Assembly: GCA_013399115.1 (NCBI GenBank)
Contig: VXAA01001502.1
Coordinates: 101,372-165,371, forward strand
Reading direction: 5' to 3'
DNA: 64,000 bases
From: Anseranas semipalmata
Lineage: Eukaryota; Chordata; Aves; Anseriformes; Anseranatidae
Part shown: piece by piece, positions 36,848 to 49,480 of the stretch
Numbering within the stretch: the first letter of the stretch is position 1
Layout: each line of letters starts with the position of its first letter
Notes under the pieces: model-generated
The model's input: only the letters and a program-made list of their open reading frames with translations
Told to the model about the DNA's origin: nothing
Database searches by the model: none
Translations under genes and position numbers: made by a program

Positions 36848-39800
36848 AAAAAACAAAACTAAGTCTTCATCAAGCAAAGTCTCAAGAGAGAGAACTGAGA
36901 TGTGGTCTCAAGGATTCAAAATACATAGAGCTTGTCAGTATCTCAGTTACACAGTATTAGTTGTGTGGACATAAAAGAAATTTGAAAACTGTTAGAAGAA
37001 TAATCTTGATCGAAATATGGGACACACATGAAACACAGAACATAGGCAGAGTTGATACTGACCAAAAAAATCTAAATAACTTTCAGAGCTTTGTATGGGC
37101 AGACATGGTATAAACAGATACACACAGAAATAAGACAAAGAAAGTTTAAATGAATCCACTTTGGGCTTAATATTATGCTAATTCAGTATTAAATAATACA
37201 GGAGAGAAATCCCATATACAGCCCAATATGTAATCTCACAAACAACATGCATTATTTTGTTTCTTCAGTGTAAATTATCATAATACCTACAATTATTGAC
37301 AAAATCGAGAACAAATGTTTCTGATTTCAGGACAGTTATTTCTCTCTCTCTCTCAGTGGTTGGTCAGTATACTCTCTGAGATAAGAGGTAATGAAAGCTA
37401 AGAAAACGTCCATGTAACTACTTCAGTAAAGTTGCAGAAATAGAACTGTATATTCTCTGTATTTCAGCAGCTAGGCAGAAGATACACCTTTGTGTGAATA
37501 GTTTTACTTTATTTACTTTGGTTTTGCAAATGAACTGCAAAAGCCCTGTAGAGGCTCATATTTCCCTATTCAAAAGTAAAGTTCCTTATTTTTAATTAAG
37601 AAAACAAAGAATATAAAAATTTAAATTATCTGCATTCTCAACTGAAAGAATTTCTTCTTAAAGAATGGATCAAAACCATATTTTTAAAAAAAAGAACTTG
37701 ACTAACTAGCCTGTATTTCCAAGTATGTTGTTTAATTCTTGCTATCAGCAGAGTTGTATTTATGTATGCAGCAAGAACTAAATGAACTAAATATTAAAAG
37801 AATCATCAATGTAAAATGTTAAATGTCCAAATAAAAAAAAAGTGCAAAATTCAGGATTATTTCAAATCTATTCCCTGAACTGTATACTCATATTATCCTT
37901 TATTTGGACAGTCTTGTGCTGCTTTCTAAGGTGTATATATATATTTTCTCCAAACTCACATGCAATACAGTATCTGCAACGTATTCTAAAAAATTAGAGA
38001 GCTGATATTGTGAATTTATAATTCTATAATTCAGATATCCACAGTAAAGATTTAGTTAATCTAAACACCTTTATTTTAAAAGTAAATTCTGTAAATGAAC
38101 AATTCCACAGCCCAAAAGAAAATTTCCAGGTATCTTTTCCTTTCATTCACCAAGATCAGCCATCTCCCAGGCAACTTTTTACAGCAGTGGATAACCTCTG
38201 TTTTTCTGAGACAAGTGCCAGCCACATTTTGGAAGAGATCATCAAATCCTCCCTAAGCATTTCATGCAACTCCCTGAACTTTCCATTGCTTCAGATCCCA
38301 CCACTGACACAACCAGTTGCTACCTCATCTGCTGTACTGTCACTGGGCAGCTATCCTGTCATCTGCAAAGATGAAATTCAGGAAATGGTGTGTTTTACCA
38401 TTCACCTTATTGCAACTAAAGAGAAAGGCAGCACCAATATTTTCTTAAAGGTATTTAATATTTTCCTCCTCTAGAATCTCTGCAAATATCTATCAGATAC
38501 ACTGCTGTTATATAATAATTGACAAAGACAAATTTGAGACAGGGACACTCAGCTATATACATGGGCTTTTATATCATCACGGACAATGGTTTTGTAGGTT
38601 TCACACTTGGACTGTATTTTACACTTGAATAAAACAGAGGTCAAGAGAGTAAGATATGAGAGTTTCTCCCAGTATTACTGACCATGTGCGAGCTCCTTCA
38701 GTACTCTCATGCAACACTGAAAAAAGTCCCTGCCTTGCAGTCAAACACAGAACAAAGCCTTCTTACATGGCACGGTGTTGAATGGGAGATGTTACAAATA
38801 CTAGCTGTTGACACCTGGGCAGCCCAGTCCAAAACAATCACATACACCATCAGTGCAACGCAATTAGCCACTGCAGTATGCCTGAACTGTGCTAAGAATG
38901 CAGCAGATTAAGAGATCAAGGAAAAATGGTTTCAGTTGAAGCTGATAAAGATTTTGGATGCCAGAAATGAAAACCTATCTAGGTTTCCATTCATTCCTAA
39001 TAGCCTTTTTTGCCAGTGTAGCTTTAACTTGTGACATAGTAAGGAGATTTTATTCTGACATAATAAAAAACTTCTGCCATTTAAAAATGGTTGTTAAAAA
39101 TGGCTAAGTTCACACCAAGCTACCTAAGAAAACCCCTGACTCAGTACAGTGGCAGTTAGCATATGTGTCAGCTCAACTCTGTTTCATGCTGTCTTGTCCC
39201 TTGCTGCCCTACAGAAGGGACCAGGAGCACTTGAAGAACTCTCTCATATGAAGAGCAACTCTTATTTCCCAGTTGCTTTTCCAAAATGCATTTACCCAAT
39301 AACTACTATGCCTAGTTGAACAATGACTCCTAGATGTACCATGTTCTGGCCCCTGTGTTTTTGTCTCTATACAAGAATCATTCTTGCATGAGGTGGTTAT
39401 GAACTTTTTTGTCTCTTAGTAAGCTTCTTACATAATCTAGCTGCAATCTGGAAAAAGTAGTCTGCCTTTGGAGCTGGCTGGTATTTTGAAGACCAACTGC
39501 TTGAGCTCTGCTGGGTGTATTAACTTGGTTAAATACTTTCCAAGATATCGTTCTTAAGCATGAACAGGAAAAATATTCCAGTCCTATTCATGGTCTGGGT
39601 ACATCTGTAATATGAACATGTTTTAGATGAAGATCCATGAACAGAACTAATACAAATTGTTTCCCTCCAGATTTGCATTGTAACTTCACTACTATCACCC
39701 CAGCTTCTGTTTACCTCTTTTTCCCTATTTACACTAAACTGCATAACAGAGAGGCAAGATATGCTCTTTGAAGATACGTCTATGCTGACAAGAAGCCAAC

Positions 39801-40773
39801 ATGCATGCATTATTTAGCATGGTAGAAGACTAAACAGAACACATAGGTGATTGCTAATGTAGTTATCCTAGGATGTACTGATTCATGTTTCCCAGTACAT
39901 AATTTTCAAAAATATTTTAAGTGGATCTTTTTATACCACATTTGGAAAGGGAGAGAGCTTATAGTTGGTTAGTAGGCTTGGGACTGGGGAGAACTATAGA
40001 CACAGAACACAGTTATATAAACCTACTTTACGGACAATATTGAAAACACTGAAATTGAAACGATCCAAACATTTCTTCCTCTGTTTATCTTTACGATAAC
40101 TACAACTGGAATAAAAGGCCTTCCCTTCTTCCGACACTGTTCAAATTAAATGCTATTCTTTGTTTCAAGGAAATAGCTCTTCGCAAAAGTGACCATGTCT
40201 GAGTGATACAGAGTACCTAAGCAAGAGAAAGTCTCCAGTTGTCATGACACAAGTATGTTCTCAATGATAAAGGCTGGCTGGTTGCATATAAACTTCACAA
40301 CTCTTCAGGATCATGAAAAGTTTCGTTATTGTCCAAGAATCATAAAGCATTAATCACTTCTCAGATTGTGTTTTTTTTTTTTTTTTTTTAAAGAAAAGGA
40401 AAACTAAACAGTTATGGAAAGGGTGAAGCAGACCAGCAGCCAAACCAGCCGCAGAACACAGGGTTCTTCTGTCACAGCTGTACAGAAATGGAACTGAAAG
40501 CTACACAGCTGGACACATACATTTCAATGAGTGACATTTAAAGATGACTGAGCCTGGGCTTTTCCTCAAAATATCTGGGTGCAGAAGATTCAAGAGCAGG
40601 GCTTTAGCACAACTCCTTTTCTCCCAGATTCATTACAAATTAAGAAACAAAACATTTGTTTCCAGCAGTCTTACTCAAACATAAACAATGATTTAGAAAT
40701 ATACTTCTCTATCATATATAAAAAGCACTTAAAATTCTACAGAAGTTATCAGCAGGATAATTCCATTTTGCTA

Positions 40774-40811
40774 ATTCCTGAATCCAAATAGGATTCCTGA
40801 ATTCAAATAGG
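40774..40811. repeat. Tandem duplication, 19-bp unit x2
   Basis: attcctgaatccaaatagg followed at once by attcctgaattcaaatagg, one mismatch, and a partial third start. Confidence 0.95.
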
Positions 40812-41554
40812 ATTCAGAATGGTGAGCCTATTTAGGATTAAATGAATAAATTTATATTCTTAGAATCAAAATCAGAATTTCAGAATAGAAAATTATTAAA
40901 ACACTTACAAGTTACTTCCAAAATTTGGAACTAAAAGTGCTCATTATAGAAACAAAAGACCAAGAAAACAAGAGTTGATTTATCAGCTCATAATATCTCT
41001 ATTTAGCCTATTTCTGCTTAAAAATATCTCAGCTCCCACATCATATAGCTTTGAAAAGCTTTGGGACTGACAATTTTGTGGCATCAGTGTGTCAACTCCT
41101 GAGAACTGTTACATTCTCCCAGGCTAAAAAAAGACAAATCTTTCATAAGGTATATAAAAAAAACAAAGCATGTAGCAGTGCATTAGTTAAAAAAAAAAAA
41201 AAAAGAAAATATACAGCATTTCTTGAGGTCAAATAAAATACAAGTCTTTGCTATGCAGCACGAAAATACAAAAAGGCAGACAAGTGCTAAAGTTATTAAG
41301 TGTGGTTTGGTTGGAGCATCCGTCTGTGTCTAGAGTGAGATGTGCTAGAACAGAAAAAAAAAAGACAGAAGGAAATTTGCTGCCTTGTTTTAAAAGGAAA
41401 AGAATAATTTTGGAAAAATGTTTTTCTAAAGTGCTAATACTAAATGACAATACATTTATAATAATATTGTCTCCTACAAACCAAGCTTATGAAGCTTATG
41501 CAAACATGAAGTAATTTAATTTGTTAATAAATCTTTTATCTGTGTAATGAAATT

Positions 41555-41670
41555 ACGTACAACGCGTATCTGCTAGCAATCCAGGTCTTTCTGTGTTCGC
41601 TGCCACATTACTTTGCTTGCCTTGTTTTGGCAGATGCACTAAGCAAAATCAGATTCTAACAGTTTGACCT
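41555..41670. promoter_or_regulatory. Candidate conserved noncoding element (intron 3)
   Basis: Contains acgtacaacgcgtatctgct and tgccttgttttggcagatgc; CpG dinucleotides are unusual for this intron. Confidence 0.22.
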
Positions 41671-42089
41671 CTCTCACTTCTTATGTTCTCTAGGGGATAA
41701 TAAAATCCAAGATACAATCCCACAGCAGTTAATGAAGCTTAACCTCACACCCTCTTAATTACCAATGCATTACACCAACTATAGGCATCATACTCCTCTC
41801 TAAGCTATTTTACATTGCTAAAGAAGTACTACTGTGCTATTATTTAGCAACATAATCCAAGCTGTATGTGAAATCCCTCATATATAAAATCCTTTGATCC
41901 TTATGGGTTTCGATAACTGTATAATTAATAGTACTTAAGAATTTTAGACATTATCTATTTCTGTACCAATAAGTATGTTGTTCACGTGGTTTTACGTAAC
42001 TATCTTGCAATGCAATATTGCCACAGGTTTAGCTAAAGAAACACGGGAAATAAAAAATTGTGATTCACTGTTGATCTTTAATTGCAATG

Positions 42090-42255
42090 ATATTTAAATA
42101 GTTTAAACTCGCATGAATTTGAGGCTCTTTTTCATTATGTTAATTTTTAGTATTTAAAGGACACCAGATGGTAAGTTAGGAAGGGTAAATATTTTCTTTT
42201 CAATAATGTATTATATAAATGTCAGTTTAAAGGGCCCTAATCCCAAAAGGGAGGA
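42090..42255. promoter_or_regulatory. Candidate conserved noncoding element (intron 3)
   Basis: Contains cattatgttaatttttag and aaagggccctaatcccaaaa, the latter with an OTX-type taatcc core. Confidence 0.22.
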
Positions 42256-43732
42256 GGATTCTATTTTGATTGTAAACACTTGTGAAGACAAGGTCTATTG
42301 TTAAAGAACACAAATGACTGGATACAGAATATTTTTTTCTTTCAGGGGCCCTCGTACAACAATTTATTTCCATCTCCAGGTAAGGCTGTTAGTTCTACGG
42401 AAACTTTTCTTTGACATTGAAAAGCATCAAACAGATGTCAACCCAGGATAAATGAGAATTGTGTGAAGAAAAAAAAGAATGTAGAATTAATCTTTTTTAT
42501 TTCATAAAACAGAGCAACTGAAAGTACTCTAAGGGTTTTGTTTTGTTTTAAACCAAGACAATATGTTTTCTCCTTCACATACACAGAAGTAAACCCTACA
42601 GTGAAGTCACACTACTCCTTGTTATAACTTCCTCCCACTACAGGCCCATTTCACAACACTGAAAACCAGGAATGCATAGAAGAATATTGGATAATGTTTT
42701 CTTCAGCATTTTCTGAATCAATTCATGAGTGCTTAATTAAGTAAAAAATAAATGCAACAAAAAGGAGAATGACACACTAAGAAAACCAATGTGAAGACAC
42801 TAAAAAAAAATGGGAGTGTCCTCACCCAAAATTTTGCAGCCTCCGCTGCAGTGTATATTGCACTGGCCTAAACAGACTTAATACCACCACCAACAAAATT
42901 CTTCATGAACACCCGTAGAGATGAGCACTGTAAGCCACAGCTCACTAATTGAGCAAATCAATTCTACAAATTTACCAAACAGATTTGTAAAATAGTTAGT
43001 TCTGAACACTGAAACCTGAACATTAGTTTTTTCCAACTCTACTTTTGCACTTCTGATATATAGTTTAATAGGCTATGTAAGATCTCTGTTTAAAAGTAAG
43101 ATCATGAAAGAAAACATCCTAACAAGCAGCCAAGGATTGGTAGACAGGAAACCTGAAATTAAGCTAGACATTTATTTCCCCTGGTTCTGGAAAATCTTTT
43201 TATTAGATTGGTCCAAACTTTTGACAAGACCAAGCCTTACAGTTTAGAGGTTCTCAGTGTGGGTACCGCTTAAAAGGATTTCATTCCTTTTAACAAAGTG
43301 ATTTTTTTTTTTTTCCAGTATACCTTTTCACACCCATATAACTTCTGTGTCAAGTTTATAACAATTTTGTAATGCAGAAAAGTATGTTACAACTAATACA
43401 ATTAAAATGTTTGAGGTTGGTGTTTTGTTTTCTTTTGCATGTTTGTTTCTTAAATAACCCTGGAAATAACAAAAAATACATTCTGCTAGCTTCTTTCTGC
43501 ATTCATTTTTTTCAGTGGCAGAAGAGTAAGTGTTCATTTTCTGTTCTTCAGGTCAGGTCGGTATAACCTGCTTGTCGAAGATGGCATTTTTTTCAGCAAC
43601 AGTATGCTTAAGCAAAATGTCATATTTAAAAAATACTTTCACTTCTCCTTTTCTTGTTTTACCGAACTTTTCAGTTTGGTAGGATTTTTTTTAAAAGACT
43701 TTCTGGGAAGTTTTTTGATCTTGTCCCTGGTT

Positions 43733-43755
43733 TTGTTGTTGTTGTTGTTGTTGTT
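43733..43755. repeat. (TTG)n microsatellite
   Basis: Seven or so perfect TTG units between T-runs. Confidence 0.97.
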
Positions 43756-44865
43756 TTTAAATAAACCATTATACTCCTCTACATGCGCCTCTCAGCTTCC
43801 TCATCAAGCGATGCTACATTCTCCCTTTCCCTGTGGTACCCCAAATCATTAGCAAAATTTCTCCTGACTTACTTGACTTTAACACATGTCCAGCAAACAC
43901 ACTGAAGCTGTATATCTGATATATGGGCACTCTAAGGCCTTTACTATTCAAGAGAATCTTCTGTATAGTTCTCCAGAAAGCAAAACATTCATTTGCAAAC
44001 TTGGAAGAACAATTACACCAGACATACAAGGTAAACACTGCTTCATGTGTTACAGTGGTAAGCCTCAACAGGAGATATAGGACTTGACTGGGGTTAGATT
44101 TCTGGGGAATAAGTTTCCTTTTAAGAAGGCTATCCTGCATAGCAGAGGTAGGAAAAGCATCCTCACTGTGAGTAGCAGGCTCATAGACTATGTCAAAGTA
44201 AGTTTTTTGCACTACTAGTCTTGAAGTGTTCTTTAGCCTTTCTTCTTGTAAAAGAGCCTCCAAAAAGACAATCTCAAGAAAGTCCAGACATATCCTGTAA
44301 TAAATTTCCAGCTGGAAAACAGAAATTCATGTTCCTAAAGAATCTACTGCTGACACAACAGAAATGCAGTAAGTGTACAAAGCGTTATTCAACTTTTCCA
44401 CAGGACAGATGCCGCTCTGGAAAGCACTTCTGGACCTCACAATGTTCTACCTCAGGCTTCTAGGTTTCCTATGGAATGGCCAGAGAGACAACATTGGCCA
44501 CAGTCCCATGGGGAAAATATCTGGCTTGATGGGAATGCTGATTTCTGTTTCCCAGTATGTATAATGACCAGTAAGTCCTCCTCTTGAGACAAACTTTGTG
44601 CAGACTCCAAGGTATTAGCAACTTAACAAAGAGCACTCTTCATTGTCAAGAAGAGTCCATAACTAGCAAATATAATCTGATTTTTCCTCATTAAAACTTG
44701 TGAGACTCAGTATCCCTCTTTCCACCCTGAAGGCCTAGACAATTATTCAGGAAAAATGTAAAAGAAATCTTCATAAAGGCAGTTTAGTCAATTCAAGAAT
44801 TCTAGTGTCAAATCTGAAGTAGGAAAAGTGAGAAATGTAGAAATGCAGCCACCAGAGATAACAGA

Positions 44866-44896
44866 TTTTTATTTTTATTTTTATTTATTTATTTGT
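44866..44896. repeat. T/A-rich simple repeat (TTTTTA / TTTA units)
   Basis: Successive ttttta units followed by ttta units. Confidence 0.9.
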
Positions 44897-45152
44897 CTCC
44901 TGTGTTAAACTTGCCTGGAACCATACTTTGGCACTAACATGGAGAATGGGCATAAAGAACTAAGCTGTTATGTAGTTTCTGTATTTTTACAACTTCCAGA
45001 AGTCAGTTTGGTACCCAGTCGAACTTGGAGTGGAAGCAAGCCTGTTCCAATTTTGTCTACAGTGATGTTCAAGGGAATACTCAACCCCCCCGTTTGCTGT
45101 TTCTTACAAAAAGCGTAACAGTGTTTAAGGTAGGATTTCCTCTGTAATAAAC

Positions 45153-45435
45153 AGAGAATGATAGAACACCCTCAGTTGGATCCCACAAGGATCATCGAAT
45201 CCAACTCCTGGATCCACACAGGACCATCCAAAAATCAGACTGTGTGTCTGAGAGCATTGTCCAAACATATCTTGAACTCTGGCAGGATCGGTGCTGTGAG
45301 TGCTTCCCACTTCCCTGGGAAGCCTGTGCCAGTGCCCAAACACCTTCTCGGTGAAGAACCTTTTCCCAACATCCAGTCTGACCTGCCCCTGATGCAGCTT
45401 CATGCCATTAACCATATCCTCAAATTTGTGTATTC
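45153..45435 (-). mobile_element. CR1 LINE, 3' part, antisense
   Basis: A 5'-truncated avian CR1 retrotransposon lying on the minus strand with its 3' end at the left. Recognisable pieces are the terminal gaatgatagaac, the segment aaggatcatcgaatccaact, the stretch around cctgtgccagtgcccaaaca, and the downstream ctcggtgaagaaccttttcc. These match the well-known CR1 3' region. It is the least decayed transposon in the window, GC-richer than its surroundings. The apparent frames of about 115 codons on either strand here are CR1 by-products, not genes. Confidence 0.92.
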
Positions 45436-46380
45436 CATTCTCAAACACATACACTATATACAACTTCAAAAGTTGGCATTAATTTTTAGAGTGCTGAATT
45501 ATTAAAAAAAATATATATATAGACACTAAACCCAGTGAAGCTAAGAAAATAGATACAAGAAAAAAAACATCTTTTTTATTAGTTTCTCTTTGTTTTTCAG
45601 CTTGAGTACATAACAGCTTTTCATACTTTGAAGTCTAAACATTCGATTTTCAGTACAAAACCTTATTAAGATATAAAATGACTGAAGGAAACATTATTAT
45701 TGAATTTGTTTTCCATTTACCAATACAGTTTAGTTTTATGATGTTTTATACACAGAAGTATACCATGGTATTTCTTATACTATATACTATTCCCACTATA
45801 TATGCCCTTATAGTAAAAAGTTATCTTTTGTTGAAGAATATAGATCGAACAGAAATGCTCTCAAATGTTTAAAATACTTTCTAAAAACAGCATGTATATA
45901 GTTCTGTAGGTTTTACCAGAGGTGTATAATTTTTCAGCATTACTTCTTAATGCCAATTTCCTGAAGGAGCTTTGACTACAAAAGGCATGAATATGTTTTC
46001 AAAGGATGATGGATAAATTGGTGGGTGGTAATATAATATATCTTAGGCAGCTGATCAGGGCTTTTTATCCTCTGCTTGTCTTTTAGTTATACACAATTTC
46101 AAGATAATTATGGTCTATACGAATGTCTTTTCCCCTTCCTACTACCAGCAATATTTGCCTTGGTTATAGGTTCAAGAAACTTCCAATCACACCATAAAAT
46201 TAGAATAGGGCAATTACGGCATCTCAGCAGAGAACTATAAATAGAGTGACCACACAATAAAGACATAAGGCTGATAAAGAACTGTCTTTACGTAAAAAAG
46301 TTGATTAGAATGCTAGCTATAGAGTACACTGAATCCATACCTGAATGTTATAAAATAAAAAACAAGCACAAAGTATAGAA

Positions 46381-46434
46381 TTCAGGTTAGTATGTACCAA
46401 ATGCATTTTCAGGTTAGTATGTACCAAATCCATT
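46381..46434. repeat. Tandem duplication, 27-bp unit x2
   Basis: Two adjacent copies beginning ttcaggttagtatgtaccaa, differing at one base (g/c near the end of the unit). A recent event judging by identity. Confidence 0.97.
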
Positions 46435-47615
46435 TTGCCTTTCCAGCAAAGAATACGGTCCATTCATATACTGAAAATAAACTAATTACTAATCTCATTA
46501 AATAAAATGCAATGTTATTCAACAATCAGATATGTTGTCTTAAAAACCTGACTTGCACTTCATTTTTACAACAGATGAGGACTTCTTGAAGCACCAAAGG
46601 TCCTCTCTTCTAAAGGTCAATTAAAGTAGTCTTAAGGAAAACTCTTCTTCTGTGATTTGGAGACCTAACTGTGGCCAATGCTAGCCTTAGATCAACTTTT
46701 CCAGGTGATGCAATAACGTCTTTTTAGGTAATACATACTAGCTTTTCAAGAAGTGCCTAAGCCTGCCAAGTGTGAAAGCACATAATTTTCTAGATTGATG
46801 CCTAGCATATTACGGGGTTACTTCACTGAAGCAATTTCAAGACAGCAATACAAATCAGAGAAATCAACTCTATTGTGCCTTGCCTGTTAAGCAAAGGAAG
46901 TGTTGAACAGTCGAGGCAAGAGTAGAAAAGCATAGACAAGAATACTGTTGGGTATGTAAACATGCAAAGGGACGAAGAAAACAAGACAAAATTATGTTTT
47001 CCTCAACTTTCCTGTAGCAGCATTGTCTATCCTTTTATAATTGCTTATAGTAACACCACTGTGGAGTTACAACAGAGGAATGCAGTATTATTACCTAGTG
47101 ACTACCCCTGAAAAATAATAAGGAAAATTTATTCCAAAATCAGACAACTGAGCTCAATAAACCACATCAGACTAACTGACCAGAAACTCAAACTGGTACA
47201 AGAAGGATGGAGGTATGTAACGACGTCTGCTGACTAGCAAAAGCATAATAAACAGGAACTAGGAAAAATATGATGTGCTATGAATGATTGATTAAAAGGT
47301 GAATGAAAGAAGAATAAAATGCATGTTAGCTAGTCCACTTTAAGAAATTTTGATACAAGAAAAATATTCATTTGAATAATTTAATTTTAATGAGAAAAAC
47401 AAATGCAATGACCAGATAATGTGTGATCAGTCAGTCAATGACTTGATTATCAGTTATGTAAAAACAAACATTATTAAAAAAAATACAAAAATTCTTATGC
47501 AATTCATAATTCACAATAAAATTCTAGCCTATTTGTTTAGGTTATATTATAAAACACAAGAACAAATGATAAAAATTTCATTCCTAAGTGAATTCTTTTT
47601 AGGTTCAAGATCATT

Positions 47616-47641
47616 AAAAAAAAAAAAAAAAAAAAAAAAAA
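47616..47641. repeat. Poly(A) tract, 26 bp
   Basis: The longest uninterrupted homopolymer in the window. It lies directly beside a duplicated segment and the undetermined base at 47671. Confidence 0.98.
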
Positions 47642-47643
47642 TT

Positions 47644-47698
47644 TTCTAACCAAAAACAAATCATTTCTTTNTTCTAACCACAAGCATATCATTTCATT
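47644..47698. repeat. Diverged tandem duplication containing the undetermined base
   Basis: ttctaaccaaaaacaaatca and ttctaaccacaagcatatca start two copies of about 27 bp separated by n at 47671. Confidence 0.85.
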
Positions 47699-48019
47699 AT
47701 GAATATACTTTTTCATGAATACTGAAGAAAATATTGAACAGATGACGCACAGAATCCACCATCACTAGGTAGGGAAAAAGAAAAGGAATCATTTTGAACA
47801 GAAGTAGTCTCTGAAGACTCTTAAGGAAACAGCCAAACTACACTTGATGCAAAAGCAACCAGTAAATTATATGTTACTTTTGATCTTAGAAAAAAGCAGC
47901 CTTAGAAAGAAATACAGTATTTAATGAAATTTTGAAGATTATCCTCATACTTCAGCATTTTTTGCAGTGTTGATTAGGTTTTTTTGCCTTATATACTTTC
48001 CTTATAATGGAAAGTATCA

Positions 48020-48095
48020 GTGCTCGATTAGGAGCTCACTGAAGTCTGCAAGGAACCATTCTATATGACCTGATCCAAAGCTGACCACACTTCCT
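48020..48095. repeat. Possible ancient amniote interspersed repeat
   Basis: gagctcactgaagtctgcaa and gacctgatccaaagctgacc look like a decayed version of the common amniote repeat with 'ttgaagtcaatgg' and 'gatccaaagcc' motifs. Pattern recognition only. Confidence 0.35.
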
Positions 48096-48572
48096 GGTAG
48101 AAAAAAAAGACAGAATAAAAAGTATGCGTAAAGGATTAAATATGTTAGATGCCACTCTTATTTTTTGTAAAAAAGATCTGTACAGATTGTGTGCTGTTTC
48201 CACCATTCCCCAGTATATTAGAAGCAGCTTAACTTCTTTTCGTGATAGGTAGGTGGCAACTGTAAACAGTTGGGTTTATTCAAACCATTCAGTTTAGCCA
48301 GCTAGTCTGTCAGGGTTTCTTCCACAATCTAAATGATGGATAAGTAGGCTCCTAGACTGATCCTCGGGAGGATCTTATTCCACTGTTTACAGAGGCAGGC
48401 TAGCAAATTGAATCCCAAATCTGGCTAGTGTAAAGACTCTAGCACTTCCCATCATATTCTTGTGGATCACCAAGATTCATTCATTTGTAACTATATAATA
48501 TATAAACTTTAAAATGTATTTAAATCCATCAAGAGATTAGAACTTTACTAGCCAAAAGCTATGAGTCTTTAC

Positions 48573-48694
48573 CTTCAAGATGTTGTCAGGAGTCTCCTTA
48601 GCAGAAGCAACAAACAAGTCATGCCCACAGAGAACTCCCTCTGCGAGAAAATACTTGAACAACAAATTGGAGTAAACACCGTATTTATCTTCCT
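48573..48694 (-). CDS. ELP4: ELP4 coding exon 3 (122 nt)
   Basis: Encodes 40 complete codons after finishing a split glutamate, running from [19 protein letters not shown] to [11 protein letters not shown]. The core FKYFLAEG and VASAKE blocks are characteristic of vertebrate ELP4, just after the glycine loop, in the central strands of the RecA-like fold. The acceptor is ctttccacag and the donor ag/gtaaag. It begins in phase 1 and ends in phase 0, matching its neighbours exactly. The open frame continues into the flanking intron on both sides, but those residues are non-homologous and are excluded by the splice sites. Differences from mammals (for example VLCGHDLF) are conservative drift. Confidence 0.96.
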
Positions 48695-49434
48695 CTGTGG
48701 AAAGAAGAATGGTTGGATTTTTATTATTATTATATAGAACACCCACCTGTATTTTCACAACAGTATAAAAGCCCTCTTGTGGTCTACCTCCTAGACTATG
48801 TAATGTAGAACTGAGATAATAGGTAAAATATGAAACTAAAGTTTTAAAAATAATGCTTGAATAATACTGTATTCCTAATCTTTCAAGCCAAGTTCTTAAT
48901 CATATAGTTGATTCTAACATATGGATGGGATAAAACAATAGCGCTATCTTCATAACAAGTTTTCCCATAGTATCAACCAAGGTTACTGAAATCATGGTTC
49001 AATGGGAAGGTTTTTTTTTCCATTTCTTAGAACCATGTTAATCTTTGTATTCTTAATACTTAAAGTATTAATCAACTTGCTTAAAATATCTATTAATTGA
49101 TGTTTTTCAAAATATAGTCATATTAGACATGCTAAAACTAAAGGTATCACTTCTTACAGAGACATTCTTACATCAGCATTTCTTTCAAAACTTTAAGAAC
49201 TACAAAAATAGGCAACACAAGATGAAATACTGAAAAAACAGAGAAAATCCAGCAAATCTGTATAATGTAAGTCTTCAAAAGAAAAATTTCAATTGACTTA
49301 CACACCATTTGCAATGCCATTTTTGAAAGCTATCCAAAGCAAAAACATGAACACATTCAAAAGACATTTGAACTTACAGTTTAAGAGTGAGACAATAATT
49401 GTTAACAGACATTGTGAATACTAGCCTACTCAAA

Positions 49435-49480
49435 TCGACGTACAAACTCCCACTGACTTCAGGAAGGCAAACATTTCCTT
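49435..49480. repeat. Possible ancient amniote repeat fragment
   Basis: acaaactcccactgacttca followed by ggaaggcaaa resembles the 'actcccattgacttcaatggga' segment of old amniote interspersed repeats. Confidence 0.3.

Larger units (their letters stand above)
35899..48572 (-). other. ELP4: ELP4 intron 3 (12.7 kb)
   Basis: Holds twin inverted repeats at 36.8 kb, short tandem duplications at 40.78, 46.38 and 47.64 kb, a GTT microsatellite at 43.73 kb, a T/A-rich repeat at 44.87 kb, a CR1 copy at 45.15 kb and conserved-looking blocks at 41.56 and 42.09 kb. Segments at 38.16-38.47 kb and 38.68-38.91 kb are less AT-rich and open, but I could not match them to a family. Confidence 0.85.

Noticed and set aside
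37338..37352. Short CT run
   Set aside because: Too short to be a meaningful microsatellite; it could be a normal polypyrimidine stretch.
45125..45505. Overlapping frames of 114-115 codons on both strands
   Set aside because: Both fall inside the CR1 3' region, which is noncoding here.
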